Of a DNA stretch of 64,000 bases, positions 44,561-54,556 are shown one piece after another. The translations under genes were made by a program, and so were the position numbers. Source of the DNA: an uncultured Pseudomonadota bacterium (GTDB taxonomy: Bacteria > Pseudomonadota > Gammaproteobacteria > Steroidobacterales > Steroidobacteraceae); the NCBI GenBank assembly GCA_903862885.1, contig CAIOZU010000018.1:236613-300612 (forward strand), written 5' to 3'. The notes beneath the pieces are model-generated. The model had not been told where the DNA came from. It saw nothing but the letters and a program-made list of their open reading frames with translations, and ran no database searches. Within the stretch, counting starts at the first letter, position 1. Every line of letters begins with the position of its first letter.

Positions 44561-46747
44561 ATGAACGCCAATAAAGGGCCTGTCACCGTTGCACTGCGCC
44601 GACCGAGCTTCGCGCTTGGCTTAGCTGCACTGGCTCTCGTGCTGGTCTGCTCACCGAAGCTCAGCTTCGCGCAGGCCGCCGCCATCAACTTGGAGTCTGT
44701 CGACGTCTCGACGCTCTCGACAAGTCAAGTGCAGCTCACGCTGCATCTGTCGGGTCCTGCGCCTGAGCCTTTGATGTTCACTATAGATAAACCCGCGCGC
44801 ATTTCGATGGATCTGCCGGGGGTATCTCTGGCTCTCGCGCAACGCCGCATTGACGTGAAGTCTGCCGGCATCGACACGGTAGTTGCCGGTGAGGCAAAAG
44901 GACGTACTCGGCTTGTGATGAATATGGACGCGCTAGCGCCCTATGAAACGCACGTTGATAACAACACGATTACCATCACGGTAGGCACCAGCCGGGTCGC
45001 GGCCAAGGTGACCGCTCCCGCTGTTGAGACCTCGTCAGCGGCGACGGCTCAGACGGCGAGCGTTTCCTCAGGCGAGCACAGTTTAAACGGCGTCGACTTT
45101 CGGCGCGCCACCGATGGCACTGGCCGCGTCATTGTCGCGCTCAGTGACGCAAAAACAGCCGTCAACGTGACTCAGCAGGGCCAGCAGGTGCTCGTTGATT
45201 TCCTCGGCACTAAGATGACATCGGATCAGCTCAAGCGATATGAGGTGGGCGACTTTGCGACACCGGTGAACACCATTGATGTGACGCGGGTTGATGGCAA
45301 CCCACGACTCGTGATCTCGGCAACCGGTGACTTCGAGCAAATGGCTTATCAAACAGATAATACCTATGTGATCGAAGTCCGCGCGAAAGTCGCGAAGGCG
45401 GCTATCGCAGATGAAAAGAAAGAATATACCGGCGAGCGCTTAACGCTTAACTTCCAAGATATTGACGTCCGTGCCGTGCTCCAGCTGTTGGCGGACACCA
45501 GCGGTCAAAACATCGTCGTCAGTGACTCTGTCACCGGCAGCGTCACCTTGCGTCTGCAAAATGTCCCCTGGGACCAGGCGCTTGATATCGTTATGCGCAC
45601 CAAGGGCCTTGCGATGCGTCGCCGCGACAACGTGATTCTCGTTGGTCCTGCAACCGAGCTTGCAAGCCGTGAAAAAGCAGATCTGCAAGCCAGTAAGGAC
45701 GTTGAAGACCTTTCGCCCTTGCGCTCTGAGTTCCTGCAAGTAAATTATGCGAAGGCTTCCGATCTGGCCTCGCTCATTAAGGGTAAGTCTGGAAATACCC
45801 TGTTATCGCCGCGCGGCAGCGTCGCGTTGGATGAGCGCACGAATACGCTATTGCTCCACGAGACGGCGGATCGTTTAACTGACATCCGACGCTTAGTCGC
45901 GACGCTTGATATCCCAGTGCGACAAGTTCTCATTGAGTCACGCATTGTGATCGTCAATGATGATTTCAATCGACAGCTTGGTGCCATTCTCGGTACGACG
46001 TCTGTGAAAGCAAATGGCAGTAATGGGTTGCTGGCTGTTTCTGGCAGTGCCAGTGCGGCTAACGGCATCATTAACTCTGGCATTAGTAACTTAAATGCCA
46101 ACGGCTCAGCGTTCCCGGTGCAAGTGCCGACCAGCAGCTCGAACTACCTGAGCCGCTATAACGTCAACATGCCGGTCGCCAATGCCGCTGGCAGTATCGG
46201 CGCGTCGATATTGAGTGGCAACTTTCTGGTTGACCTCGAGCTATCGGCCGCGCAGGCAGAGGATCGTGCAGAGATCGTGTCTGCGCCACGGGTCATTACT
46301 TCCAACCAGAAAGAAGCGACTATTGAACAGGGTCAAGAAATTCCTTACCAAGAGTCTGCCTCCTCAGGCGCTACAACAACGCAATTTAAGAAGGCGGTGC
46401 TGTCACTTAAAGTGAAGCCACAGATCACACCAGACAATCGGGTGATTCTTGATCTGACGGTGTCAAACGACACGGTCGGACAATTGGTAAGCAGCGCGAC
46501 CGGCGGCCAGGTACCAGCGATCGACACGCGCTCTATTTCTACACAGGTGCTAGTCAATGATGGTCAGACGGTGGTTCTGGGTGGCATCTTGGCAACCACC
46601 AAGAGCACCCAAGAGAAGAAAGTGCCCCTGCTGGGAGACATCCCACTGCTCGGCCACCTGTTTAACAATCAAACCAAGACGCTTAACAAAGATGAATTGC
46701 TGATCTTTGTGACGCCCAAGATTTTGCGCGAAGGCGCAACTCTGTAA
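44561..46747 (+). CDS. pilQ: Type IV pilus secretin PilQ
   Basis: Outer-membrane secretin through which the pilus passes. A signal peptide (cleavage near SFAQA), two N-terminal AMIN domains (about residues 30-140 and 165-265), N0/N1 domains (LNFQDIDVRAVLQLLAD, LLHETADRLTDIRRLVATLD) and the C-terminal secretin ring with VPLLGDIPLLGHLFNN near the end. 728 residues from the ATG at 44561 after a TGGAG. It is followed after 47 bases by an unusual Ig-like lipoprotein rather than directly by aroK. Confidence 0.95.
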   Translation: MNANKGPVTVALRRPSFALGLAALALVLVCSPKLSFAQAAAINLESVDVSTLSTSQVQLTLHLSGPAPEPLMFTIDKPARISMDLPGVSLALAQRRIDVKSAGIDTVVAGEAKGRTRLVMNMDALAPYETHVDNNTITITVGTSRVAAKVTAPAVETSSAATAQTASVSSGEHSLNGVDFRRATDGTGRVIVALSDAKTAVNVTQQGQQVLVDFLGTKMTSDQLKRYEVGDFATPVNTIDVTRVDGNPRLVISATGDFEQMAYQTDNTYVIEVRAKVAKAAIADEKKEYTGERLTLNFQDIDVRAVLQLLADTSGQNIVVSDSVTGSVTLRLQNVPWDQALDIVMRTKGLAMRRRDNVILVGPATELASREKADLQASKDVEDLSPLRSEFLQVNYAKASDLASLIKGKSGNTLLSPRGSVALDERTNTLLLHETADRLTDIRRLVATLDIPVRQVLIESRIVIVNDDFNRQLGAILGTTSVKANGSNGLLAVSGSASAANGIINSGISNLNANGSAFPVQVPTSSSNYLSRYNVNMPVANAAGSIGASILSGNFLVDLELSAAQAEDRAEIVSAPRVITSNQKEATIEQGQEIPYQESASSGATTTQFKKAVLSLKVKPQITPDNRVILDLTVSNDTVGQLVSSATGGQVPAIDTRSISTQVLVNDGQTVVLGGILATTKSTQEKKVPLLGDIPLLGHLFNNQTKTLNKDELLIFVTPKILREGATL

Positions 46748-46794
46748 GGGCTTATTTTTACACGCGGCGTGCACATAGCTTCGGAGTCAATGAC

Positions 46795-48648
46795 ATGAAT
46801 AGTTTAAAATATCTGGCCGCGAGTGCGCTCTTGGCGCTTGGCCTGGTAGCTTGCGGTGGCGGAACCAATACGCTGACAGGGAGTACCGTTCCGAAGGTCA
46901 CATCGACCGCGGCGTCCATCAGTCTTGCAACGTCCGCTCTGCAGATTGCATCAAACAGTAACGTGACGGGAACACCCGCCTTAGCAACCACGGTGACGGC
47001 CCCTACGTCGGCACAGATATCAGCGGTGGTCGTTGATAAAAGCAACAATGCAGTCGCGGGCGCGACGGTCGTGTTTGCGGCTAGCAGCGGCGTCGTCAGC
47101 TGCAGCGTGAGTCCTTGCGTTACCAATGCCAGCGGCGTGGTGCAAGCGACGTTGAGTTCAGGCACCGATTTAACGAATCGGAGTATCACGGTCACCGCCA
47201 CCGCAGGCGCCACTGCTGGCACTGGCACGGTCACGGTGGACGTGGTGGGTACGTCCCTGTCTGTCACGGGTGTTAATCAGCTGTCACTCGGCGCATCCAC
47301 GACCTACAGCTTGCAACTATTAGATTCAAACGGTGCCGGCATTGCCGGGGCCGTATCGATTTCTTCGGCGCTCGGTAACACCGTGCCGACATCGGTCACC
47401 ACGGGCGCCAATGGTAAAGCGACGTTCCCGGTGACGGCGAGCATATCAGGCTCGGATCGGTTGACCGTCAGCGCCTTGGGCGCAACGGCCAGTGCAGCGC
47501 TTAATGTGAGCAGCACTAATTTTACAGTCAGTGCGTCAGCCGCCACGGCGACTATCGGAACAGACGTTACTATTACGGTCACCTCGCTCAATGGGGGTGC
47601 GGCAGTCGTGGGGCAGACGGTCACGTTCTCTGCGACGCGCGGCACATTGAGTGCGGCGTCGGCGACGACGGATGCAAATGGCGTGGCCAGTGTGACTATT
47701 CAGTCACTGACAGCCGGTGGTGGGCTGGTGACAGCGACAGCGGGTGGCGCGTCAGCGCAAGCGACCTTAACGTTCTTGGCCACGACGCCGACGCAGATAG
47801 CAGTCCAGGCGAGTCCTGCAGCGGTTACGACAAGTGGCCAAAGCACCATCACGGCGACGCTTCGAGATGCCAATAACAATCTGGTTGCGAACCAGCCAGT
47901 GAATTTCTCATTGGTTGACGTGACGGGTGGAACCTTGGCCGCATCCCAGGCCAGTACGAATTCTCAGGGTGAGGCAACGGTGGTGTACACCGCCGGCTCG
48001 ACCACCAGTGCCGCTGGTGGTGTGACGATCACCGCTGCAGTCCCAGGCACCTCCCCTTCAGTCACAGGCCAGACAACCTTGACGGTGGGGGGTCAGACCG
48101 TGTTCTTATCGTTGGGTACGGGTAATACCGTGTCTGCGCCGGACGCCGCCACCTACGCGCTGCAGTTCGCAGTGCTCGCGTTGGATTCCCAAGGTGCGGC
48201 AGTGCCTAACGCATCGGTGACTGCGCAGGTGTTGCCAGTAAACTATGTGAAGGGCGCCCGTCAGTTCTTTGCGACTTGGGTGACGGTACCTAGTACGCCG
48301 GCCGCGTGCCCGAATGAAGACATAAACTTTGATGGTATTTTGCAGGTGGGAGAGGATTTCAACGGGAATAACCGTTTAGATCCGGGCAATGTCGCCTCGG
48401 TGACGCCGGTGTCTGGAACGACGAATGCGGCTGGGGAGCTGCTGTTGACCGTGACCTATCCTAAGGATCATGCGGGGTATGTGACGGTCGAGTTGATCGC
48501 GACCACCGCAGTGCAGGGGACACAGAGTACCAAGACGTCGACCTTTCTGCTGCCTGGTGCAGCCAGCGATTTTTCGACTGCCACCATCAACCCGCCCGGC
48601 ATGGTGAGCCCGTTTGGTCAAGCTGCTACGTGTAACGATCCTAATTAA
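46795..48648 (+). CDS. Large Ig-like (Big-1/invasin-type) repeat lipoprotein
   Basis: 617 residues. Signal peptide with lipobox LVAC and a lipidated Cys20 followed by GGG, so it is membrane-anchored and, lacking Asp at +2, probably outer-membrane. Four Big-1-like repeats follow (about 40-155, 155-240, 242-330, 332-432), each with the V/I-x-G-A/Q-x-V-x-F strand and a TDANGVA-type turn; composition is rich in Ala, Thr, Ser and Val. A C-terminal domain (433-617) has an Asp/Asn-rich EF-hand-like loop near residues 509-531 (DINFDG...DFNGNNRLD), suggesting calcium binding. It lies 47 bases after pilQ and is closed by a terminator, so it belongs to the pil operon. A pilus-associated or adhesive role is inferred only. 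Confidence 0.85.
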   Translation: MNSLKYLAASALLALGLVACGGGTNTLTGSTVPKVTSTAASISLATSALQIASNSNVTGTPALATTVTAPTSAQISAVVVDKSNNAVAGATVVFAASSGVVSCSVSPCVTNASGVVQATLSSGTDLTNRSITVTATAGATAGTGTVTVDVVGTSLSVTGVNQLSLGASTTYSLQLLDSNGAGIAGAVSISSALGNTVPTSVTTGANGKATFPVTASISGSDRLTVSALGATASAALNVSSTNFTVSASAATATIGTDVTITVTSLNGGAAVVGQTVTFSATRGTLSAASATTDANGVASVTIQSLTAGGGLVTATAGGASAQATLTFLATTPTQIAVQASPAAVTTSGQSTITATLRDANNNLVANQPVNFSLVDVTGGTLAASQASTNSQGEATVVYTAGSTTSAAGGVTITAAVPGTSPSVTGQTTLTVGGQTVFLSLGTGNTVSAPDAATYALQFAVLALDSQGAAVPNASVTAQVLPVNYVKGARQFFATWVTVPSTPAACPNEDINFDGILQVGEDFNGNNRLDPGNVASVTPVSGTTNAAGELLLTVTYPKDHAGYVTVELIATTAVQGTQSTKTSTFLLPGAASDFSTATINPPGMVSPFGQAATCNDPN

Positions 48649-48673
48649 TTACAGCGCGTGAGACGATCCTTCG

Positions 48674-48700
48674 CGGCCACCCTTTTGGGTGGCCGTTTTC
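48674..48700 (+). terminator. Rho-independent terminator ending the pil operon
   Basis: Nine-base perfect stem CGGCCACCC (48674-48682) / GGGTGGCCG (48687-48695) around a TTTT loop, followed by TTTTC. It separates the Ig-like lipoprotein from aroK. Confidence 0.92.
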
Positions 48701-48730
48701 GTTTCTGGTGCTAGCGTTTACACTGTTGCC

Positions 48731-49291
48731 ATGGCTGGACCCTTGACCTCGTCTGATATCTCACCGATTCATCCTCGGCGCATCTTTCTCATTGGTCCGA
48801 TGGGATCGGGTAAGTCGGCCGTGGGCAAAGCATTGGCTCGCCTGTTGAAGCTGCGGTTCATTGACAGTGACGCGGAGATTGAGCGGCGCACGGGGGTCGA
48901 TATCCCGTTCATTTTTGAAAAAGAGGGTGAGGCGGGATTTCGCGAGCGCGAGCGCGAGGCCTTGGCGGATTTGACTCTTTTGGATGGGGTGGTGCTGGCC
49001 ACAGGCGGGGGCGCTATTTTGCTTCCTGAGAATCAGGCTTGGCTGCGTGAACGCGGTACCGTGGTCTACTTGCAGGCGTCTATTGCCGAGCAGGTCAAGC
49101 GCACTCAACGCGGACGGCATCGTCCGCTGTTGCTGCATGCCGATCCCGCCACCCGCCTCGCTGAACTGATGGCGGTGAGGGAGCCTATTTACTTGGCGCT
49201 TGCGCATGGCGTGGTGTCGACTGACCGTCGGCGAGTTCTCGACGTGGCTAAACACATTGTCGCGCTCGTGCCTGCCGAGGGGCCGAGCTAG
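48731..49291 (+). CDS. aroK: Shikimate kinase
   Basis: Phosphorylates shikimate in aromatic amino-acid synthesis. P-loop GPMGSGKSAVGK near residue 22, FIDSDAEIERRTG (shikimate Asp), FREREREAL (Arg), LATGGGAI and the lid RGRHRPLL. The ATG at 48731 gives 186 residues; a longer frame begins inside the terminator and is rejected. aroB follows after a 177-base gap, longer than usual for this pair. Confidence 0.95.
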   Translation: MAGPLTSSDISPIHPRRIFLIGPMGSGKSAVGKALARLLKLRFIDSDAEIERRTGVDIPFIFEKEGEAGFREREREALADLTLLDGVVLATGGGAILLPENQAWLRERGTVVYLQASIAEQVKRTQRGRHRPLLLHADPATRLAELMAVREPIYLALAHGVVSTDRRRVLDVAKHIVALVPAEGPS

Positions 49292-49468
49292 CTGACGACG
49301 AGGTTTAGGTGCTGGTCTGGCAGAAAAAACATAAATAACTGATTTTTATCATTTTTTACTACTTCTTTCGAGTGGACTGCAGCGCTCTTAGCCGGCCCGG
49401 TTAGCCGGTTGTTGTGGCATCGTTGTTTGGTCGCCACCCGAGTGCCAGTTCTTGTTATCGTTCATTCC

Positions 49469-50557
49469 GTGAATAAACCCCGTCATACCATCAAGATCGA
49501 CTTGGGCACCCGCAGCTATCCGATTCACATTGGAGCCGGACTGCTGGCTCAGCGCGCGATCGTTGAAGCGGCTTTGCCAGCGGGGCCGCTACTGGTGGTG
49601 ACCAACCAAACGATCGCGCCTCTGTACTTGGCGCTCGTCCAGACAGCGCTGGGGGGGCGCTCGTGCGCCGTGTGCGTATTACCCGATGGCGAGAGTTACA
49701 AGACGCAGGCCACTTTGGGGCTAGTGTACGATGCGCTGGCGGCCGCTAAAGTATCTCGCGACGGCGCAGTCATTGCCCTGGGTGGTGGTGTGATCGGTGA
49801 CATTGCGGGATTTGCTGCTGCGACATGGGCACGTGGCATTGATGTTCTGCAGCTGCCGACTACCTTGCTGGCGCAGGTCGATTCGTCAGTCGGTGGTAAG
49901 ACCGCCGTGAATCATCCAGCGGGAAAAAATCTCATTGGTGCATTCCATCAGCCGGTTGGCGTCATTGCCGATCTCTCAACGCTCTCGACTTTGCCAGAGC
50001 GAGAACTGAGAGCGGGTCTGGCTGAGGTCATTAAGTACGGCTTAATCCATGATGCGACCTTCCTTGACTGGATTGATGCATCTCTTTCAGCGTTGCTGAC
50101 TCGAAACGAAGACGCTCTGGCACATGCCATCCAGCGTTCTTGCCAGATCAAAGCTGAGATCGTCTCTCTCGATGAAAGAGAGACAGGTCCCCGAGCGCTT
50201 CTCAATTTTGGTCATACGTTTGCTCACGCTATTGAAGCAGCTGCCGGCTATGGTGAGTGGTTGCATGGTGAAGCGGTTGCGACGGGCATGCTGCTAGCCG
50301 CACAAATGTCTGAACGCCTTGGTTTTTTGTCGACTCCAGAAGTGACTCGCCTGAGAGAGTTGCTCATCCGCGCGGGTCTACCGACTGAGGCGCCTCGGAT
50401 GGGTGTTGCCCGCGCGCTGGAGTTGATGGCGCTCGATAAGAAAGTCCTTGCCGGACGGGTTCGTCTTGTCCTGTTGAAGGAGGTCGGTGCGGCGGTGGTC
50501 ACGGCTGACTATGATCCCGCGGTGCTCCAATCCGTCTTACAGCAGGCGGTCGCCTAA
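49469..50557 (+). CDS. aroB: 3-dehydroquinate synthase
   Basis: NAD- and metal-dependent enzyme, second step of the shikimate pathway. GGGVIGDIAGFAAATWARGI (NAD), LAQVDSSVGGKTAVNHPAGKN, EVIKYGLIHD, and metal ligands in NFGHTFAHAIE and LHGEAVATGM. The GTG at 49469 (NKPRHTIKIDLG..YPIHIG) gives 362 residues, matching the E. coli length. A TTG 20 codons upstream is open but has no homology. The stop overlaps the dgt start by one base. Confidence 0.95.
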   Translation: MNKPRHTIKIDLGTRSYPIHIGAGLLAQRAIVEAALPAGPLLVVTNQTIAPLYLALVQTALGGRSCAVCVLPDGESYKTQATLGLVYDALAAAKVSRDGAVIALGGGVIGDIAGFAAATWARGIDVLQLPTTLLAQVDSSVGGKTAVNHPAGKNLIGAFHQPVGVIADLSTLSTLPERELRAGLAEVIKYGLIHDATFLDWIDASLSALLTRNEDALAHAIQRSCQIKAEIVSLDERETGPRALLNFGHTFAHAIEAAAGYGEWLHGEAVATGMLLAAQMSERLGFLSTPEVTRLRELLIRAGLPTEAPRMGVARALELMALDKKVLAGRVRLVLLKEVGAAVVTADYDPAVLQSVLQQAVA

Positions 50558-51738
50558 TGGGCTATACGATTCCACCGCCAGATTACGGTCTTGCATCGTA
50601 TGCGAGCCATGAGCAAAGCAGTCGTGGCCGACGCTATCTTGAACCTGCGCCAGCGGGCTATCGAGGTGAGTACCAGCGGGATCGCGATCGCATCGTCCAT
50701 TCAACCGCGTTCCGTCGTCTTGTTTATAAAACCCAAGTCTTTGTTAACCATGAAGGCGACTTATACCGCACGCGTTTGACGCACTCGCTCGAGGTCGCGC
50801 AGATCGCTCGCTCCGTGAGCGTCGCCTTAGGCCTCAATGAACCCTTATGTGAAGCGATCTGTTTGGCTCACGATTTAGGGCACACGCCCTTTGGCCATGC
50901 TGGGCAGGATGCGTTAAATGAATGTATGCGTGACTTCGGAGGTTTCGAGCACAATCTCCAGTCGTTACGTACCGTTGATGAACTCGAAGAGCGGTATGCT
51001 GAGTTCCCCGGACTTAATCTGACGTTTGAGGCCCGCGAAGGCATCTTGAAACATTGCTCTGCAAAAAATGCCGCGGAGCTCGGCGATGTGGGTGAGCGGT
51101 TTCTGCAACGAACTCAACCTTCTCTAGAAGCGCAGCTTTCTAATTTAGCTGATGAAGTGGCTTACAACAATCATGATGTAGACGACGGATTGCGTGCTGG
51201 TGTGATTACTCCTTCACAACTCTGTGAAGTCGCTTTGTTCTCTCGTCATTACGCCGCTGTCATTGATCGATATCCTGACATTACGATTCGTAAACTAATT
51301 CATGAAGTCATTCGAAGAATGATTAATGAAGTGGCTACTGACTTAATAGAAACCACACGTGCACGTCTTGATGAAAACCGAATTACCCACGTAGATGCGG
51401 TGCGTGGTGCTGGCCAGCGACTCGTTTCTTTCAGCGAACGGGTTTTGGAAGAACATCAGCAGTTGAAGCGCTTTTTGCGAGAGCATGTTTACCAGAACTA
51501 TCGAGTTGTTCGTATGACCAACAAGTCGCAGCGGGTCGTCCGTGAGCTGTTCTCCGCTTACTCACAAGACCCGCGATTGTTGCCCGATGAACATCGGGCA
51601 ACAGCGCAGCTGCTTGAATCAACCGCTGGCCTGGCGGGGCGTGCGCGAGCGGTAGCCGACTACATCGCTGGAATGACGGACCGTTACGCGATTCTAGAAC
51701 ACACTCGCTTGTACGACCCACGCGTACCCCAGGGCTGA
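50557..51738 (+). CDS. dgt: dGTPase-like HD-domain phosphohydrolase
   Basis: HD-superfamily deoxynucleotide triphosphohydrolase of the type-2 dGTPase-like family. 393 residues; metal site in RLTHSLEVAQIARS and CLAHDLGHTPFGHAG, then LADEVAYNNHDVDDGLRAG (last HD Asp). The usual N-terminal YQRDRDRIVHSTAFRRLVYKTQVF is present. Directly coupled to aroB, as in many beta- and gammaproteobacteria. Confidence 0.93.
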   Translation: MGYTIPPPDYGLASYASHEQSSRGRRYLEPAPAGYRGEYQRDRDRIVHSTAFRRLVYKTQVFVNHEGDLYRTRLTHSLEVAQIARSVSVALGLNEPLCEAICLAHDLGHTPFGHAGQDALNECMRDFGGFEHNLQSLRTVDELEERYAEFPGLNLTFEAREGILKHCSAKNAAELGDVGERFLQRTQPSLEAQLSNLADEVAYNNHDVDDGLRAGVITPSQLCEVALFSRHYAAVIDRYPDITIRKLIHEVIRRMINEVATDLIETTRARLDENRITHVDAVRGAGQRLVSFSERVLEEHQQLKRFLREHVYQNYRVVRMTNKSQRVVRELFSAYSQDPRLLPDEHRATAQLLESTAGLAGRARAVADYIAGMTDRYAILEHTRLYDPRVPQG

Positions 51739-51781
51739 GCGACCCCTCGCGAATCGGCCTCTGACTAGGCATAATCCCGCC

Positions 51782-52492
51782 ATGAAAAATATCCCTGTAC
51801 GTGAACGACTGATTTTCGCCATGGATGTGCAAAGCGCCGAGTCGGCCCGTGCACTGGTTGAGACCTTAGGGGACTCAGTGGTTTTTTATAAGATCGGACT
51901 CGAGCTGATGATGGCTGGCGGTTACTTTGAGTTGCTTGACTGGTTGGTCGCGCGCGGCAAACGAGTGTTCGTCGACCTTAAGTTTTTTGATATTCCAGCG
52001 ACCGTGGCGGCCGCCGTTTCCCGACTCAATGGGCGGGGGGTAACTTTTGCAACCGTGCACGGCAACCAAAGCATCATGGAGGCGGCAGCCGCTGCCGCTA
52101 AGGACGTCAAAGTACTGGCCGTGACAGTTTTAACCAGTCTGGATCGGGGAGATTTGGATGATCTCGGCTTTCAGTGCGATGTGCAGCAGTTGGTGATCTC
52201 GCGTGCGCGGCGGGCGCTTGCGGCAGGTTGTGCAGGGGTCGTGTCATCAGGTATCGAGGCTGAAGCCATTCGACGGGAGCTAGGAGACCGTCTGATGGTG
52301 GTGACCCCAGGCATTCGTCCTGTAGAGAACCGACTAGATGATGATCAGAAAAGAGTGCTGACGGTAGAAAAAGCGTTTGCAGCGGGTGCGGACTATATTG
52401 TGGTGGGTCGCCCTATCCGCGATGCTGCTGACCCGAAAGCGGCAGCGGAGGCTATTCAAGCGTCTATTCTCGCTTTCCATTCGGTCCAGTAA
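51782..52492 (+). CDS. pyrF: Orotidine 5'-phosphate decarboxylase
   Basis: Last step of UMP synthesis. TIM-barrel with [21 protein letters not shown], the catalytic [11 protein letters not shown] (Asp-Lys-x-x-Asp), TVHG, VVSSG, VTPGIRP and [12 protein letters not shown]. 236 residues. The ATG at 51782 is ten or so bases after a pyrimidine-rich stretch; hemE begins 9 bases downstream. Confidence 0.96.
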   Translation: MKNIPVRERLIFAMDVQSAESARALVETLGDSVVFYKIGLELMMAGGYFELLDWLVARGKRVFVDLKFFDIPATVAAAVSRLNGRGVTFATVHGNQSIMEAAAAAAKDVKVLAVTVLTSLDRGDLDDLGFQCDVQQLVISRARRALAAGCAGVVSSGIEAEAIRRELGDRLMVVTPGIRPVENRLDDDQKRVLTVEKAFAAGADYIVVGRPIRDAADPKAAAEAIQASILAFHSVQ

Positions 52493-52500
52493 GGCGACTC

Positions 52501-53568
52501 GTGACCTCATTAAATAATGACTTAGTGCTGCGTGCTCTGCTGCGCCAGCCAACGCCGCGAACGCCGGTATGGATGATGCGTCAAGCCGGCCGACATCTCC
52601 CAGAGTATCGTGCGACGCGTGCAAAAGCGGGAAGCTTTTTGCAGCTGTGTACGACGCCGGACTATGCGTGCGAGGTCACGCTGCAGCCTTTGGCGCGTTA
52701 CCCACTGGATGCTGCCATCCTGTTCTCAGATATTCTAACAATCCCCCATGCCTTGGGATTGGGTCTTGAGTTTGAGGCAGGTGAGGGTCCGCGCATCCAT
52801 CGACCGATTCGTACGCCTCGCGATATTGATCAGCTACCGCATTTGGATCCTGACCGTGATCTCCGCTATGTGATGGATGCGGTGAAACTGATCCGACGCG
52901 AATTAAATGGTCGTGTGCCGTTGATCGGATTTGCAGGCAGTCCGTGGACGGTGGGTACCTATGTGGTTGAGGGAGGCTCTAGTAAAACCTTTGATCGAAT
53001 TAAAGCGATGTTGTATGGCGCCCCTGCCGACCTCCATCGACTGCTCGCTCATCTAACGCGTGCCACGACAGATTATCTTAACGCGCAGATTCTCGCTGGT
53101 GCGCAAGCCGTGATGATTTTTGACACCTGGGGCGGCGCGTTGGCGCCGAGCGCTTATCGTGAGTTTTCTCTCGCCTATATGACATCCATTGTCCGTGATC
53201 TTATTAAGGAGCAGGACGGGAGGCGGGTGCCGGTGATTTTATTTACTAAGGGCGGTGGTCAGTGGCTTGCTGAGTTGGCAGGCAGTGGCGCTGATGCGCT
53301 AGGTGTTGATTGGACCACTGACTTATCGACTGCCCGAGAGCTCGTGGGCGACCGTGTCGCCCTGCAAGGCAACCTTGATCCCTCGGTGCTCTACGCGCCA
53401 CCCGACGTCATTCGTCAGGAGGTGGGTCATGTGCTTGCAAGCTACGGTTCGGGTTCTGGACATGTCTTTAATCTTGGTCATGGTATTCACGCCGATGTAC
53501 TGCCTGAACACGCCGCGGCTATGGTCGCGGCGGTTCATGAGCTGTCACCGCAATACCACGATGAGTGA
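52501..53568 (+). CDS. hemE: Uroporphyrinogen decarboxylase
   Basis: Converts uroporphyrinogen III to coproporphyrinogen III in haem synthesis. [19 protein letters not shown] (signature 1), [31 protein letters not shown] (signature 2), [10 protein letters not shown] and [12 protein letters not shown]. 355 residues from the GTG at 52501; homology begins at once, so this start is likely. Confidence 0.96.
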   Translation: MTSLNNDLVLRALLRQPTPRTPVWMMRQAGRHLPEYRATRAKAGSFLQLCTTPDYACEVTLQPLARYPLDAAILFSDILTIPHALGLGLEFEAGEGPRIHRPIRTPRDIDQLPHLDPDRDLRYVMDAVKLIRRELNGRVPLIGFAGSPWTVGTYVVEGGSSKTFDRIKAMLYGAPADLHRLLAHLTRATTDYLNAQILAGAQAVMIFDTWGGALAPSAYREFSLAYMTSIVRDLIKEQDGRRVPVILFTKGGGQWLAELAGSGADALGVDWTTDLSTARELVGDRVALQGNLDPSVLYAPPDVIRQEVGHVLASYGSGSGHVFNLGHGIHADVLPEHAAAMVAAVHELSPQYHDE

Positions 53569-53601
53569 ACCCCTGTTAACGCTTAACAAGGAGTGGGGCG
53601 C

Positions 53602-53988
53602 ATGATCAATCTGCTACTCATCGCGGCGGGCGGCGCTCTCGGCAGCTTGTTGCGGTACTGGGTGGCCGAACTAGTCAGTGTGGCCGTGGGATCCGCTTTT
53701 ATTTGGTCTATTTTGCTGATTAACGTGTCTGGCAGCTTTCTTATTGGGCTGGCAGCGGGGGCTTCTTGGGATCAAGTGCGCCTATCGGACAGCACCTTTG
53801 TGCGCTACTTCATCATGGTCGGTCTCTGCGGCGGCTACACGACCTTTTCTTCATTCAGTTTGCAGACCTTTGCTCTTCTTCAGGCGGGTGAAACCGCTCG
53901 CGCCTTCCTCAATATGTCTTTATCGATACTCACTTGCTTACTCGCCACGTGGGCGGGCTTTGGGCTAGCAGCCGCCGTTTCAAGATGA
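53602..53988 (+). CDS. crcB: Fluoride channel CrcB/Fluc
   Basis: Small dual-topology membrane protein that exports fluoride. Four helices in 128 residues; GGALGSLLRYWV, NVSGSFLIGL (the conserved Asn) and GLCGGYTTFSSFSLQTFAL (Phe box) are diagnostic. The ATG at 53602 follows AAGGAG. No fluoride riboswitch fits in the 33-base gap after hemE. Confidence 0.93.
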   Translation: MINLLLIAAGGALGSLLRYWVAELVSVAVGSAFIWSILLINVSGSFLIGLAAGASWDQVRLSDSTFVRYFIMVGLCGGYTTFSSFSLQTFALLQAGETARAFLNMSLSILTCLLATWAGFGLAAAVSR

Positions 53989-54007
53989 TGAGCGCCTACG
54001 CCATTTT

Positions 54008-54556
54008 ATGGATTTGACCCTGCCCTTTGGAGCCGCCGGCGCACCGGCGGTGGCGACTTTAGATGATATCGCCGCGCTTAACGTGCTCGTTAATGGCGCC
54101 TACCGAGGTGAAGCGAGTCGTATCGGCTGGACCACTGAGGCTGACTTTCTTGATGGACAGCGGATTGATGAGTTAGGTCTTCGGGAGCTGATTGTTGCGG
54201 AGGGCAGCGCCGTCCTCGTGATTCGCGAGGCTCAATCGATCCTTGGCTGCTGTCACGTGTCACGGATACGAGCAGACAGGGCCTATATAGGTATGGTCAG
54301 CATTGAGCCGTCTCGCCAGCGTCATGGCCTAGGTGGTCAGCTGCTGCTGGCTGCAGAGCACTATGTCCAATCAGTCTTTCAGGCACGCCGACTACGCATG
54401 ACCGTTATTAGCCTTCGCGCTGAGTTGATCGCGTGGTATGAAAGCCGCGGTTATCAGCCGACGGGTGAGCGTCAGCCTTTCCCAAATGACGAACCACGCT
54501 TTGGTATCCCAAAGCGTCGTGATCTAGAATTTGTCGTGCTTGAGAAAACTATCTAG
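54008..54556 (+). CDS. GNAT-family N-acetyltransferase
   Basis: 182 residues with one GNAT fold: LNVLVNGAYRGEA at the N-terminus, AYIGMVSIEPSRQRHGLGGQLLLAAE (motif A, acetyl-CoA pyrophosphate loop RHGLGG) and LIAWYESRGYQPTG (motif B). It starts 20 bases after crcB. Its TAG and the stop of the convergent acyl-CoA synthetase share the same CTAG. Substrate unknown. Confidence 0.85.
   Translation: MDLTLPFGAAGAPAVATLDDIAALNVLVNGAYRGEASRIGWTTEADFLDGQRIDELGLRELIVAEGSAVLVIREAQSILGCCHVSRIRADRAYIGMVSIEPSRQRHGLGGQLLLAAEHYVQSVFQARRLRMTVISLRAELIAWYESRGYQPTGERQPFPNDEPRFGIPKRRDLEFVVLEKTI

Noticed and set aside
46758..47267. 169-residue minus-strand frame across the start of the Ig-like lipoprotein gene
   Set aside because: Low-complexity V/T/P/A product that mirrors the repetitive Ala/Thr/Gly codons of the real gene; no ribosome binding site and no neighbours on that strand.
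53574..53588. TGTTAA-CGC-TTAACA inverted repeat before crcB as a fluoride riboswitch or operator
   Set aside because: Far too short for the crcB riboswitch fold, AT-rich and easily due to chance; overlaps the ribosome binding region.
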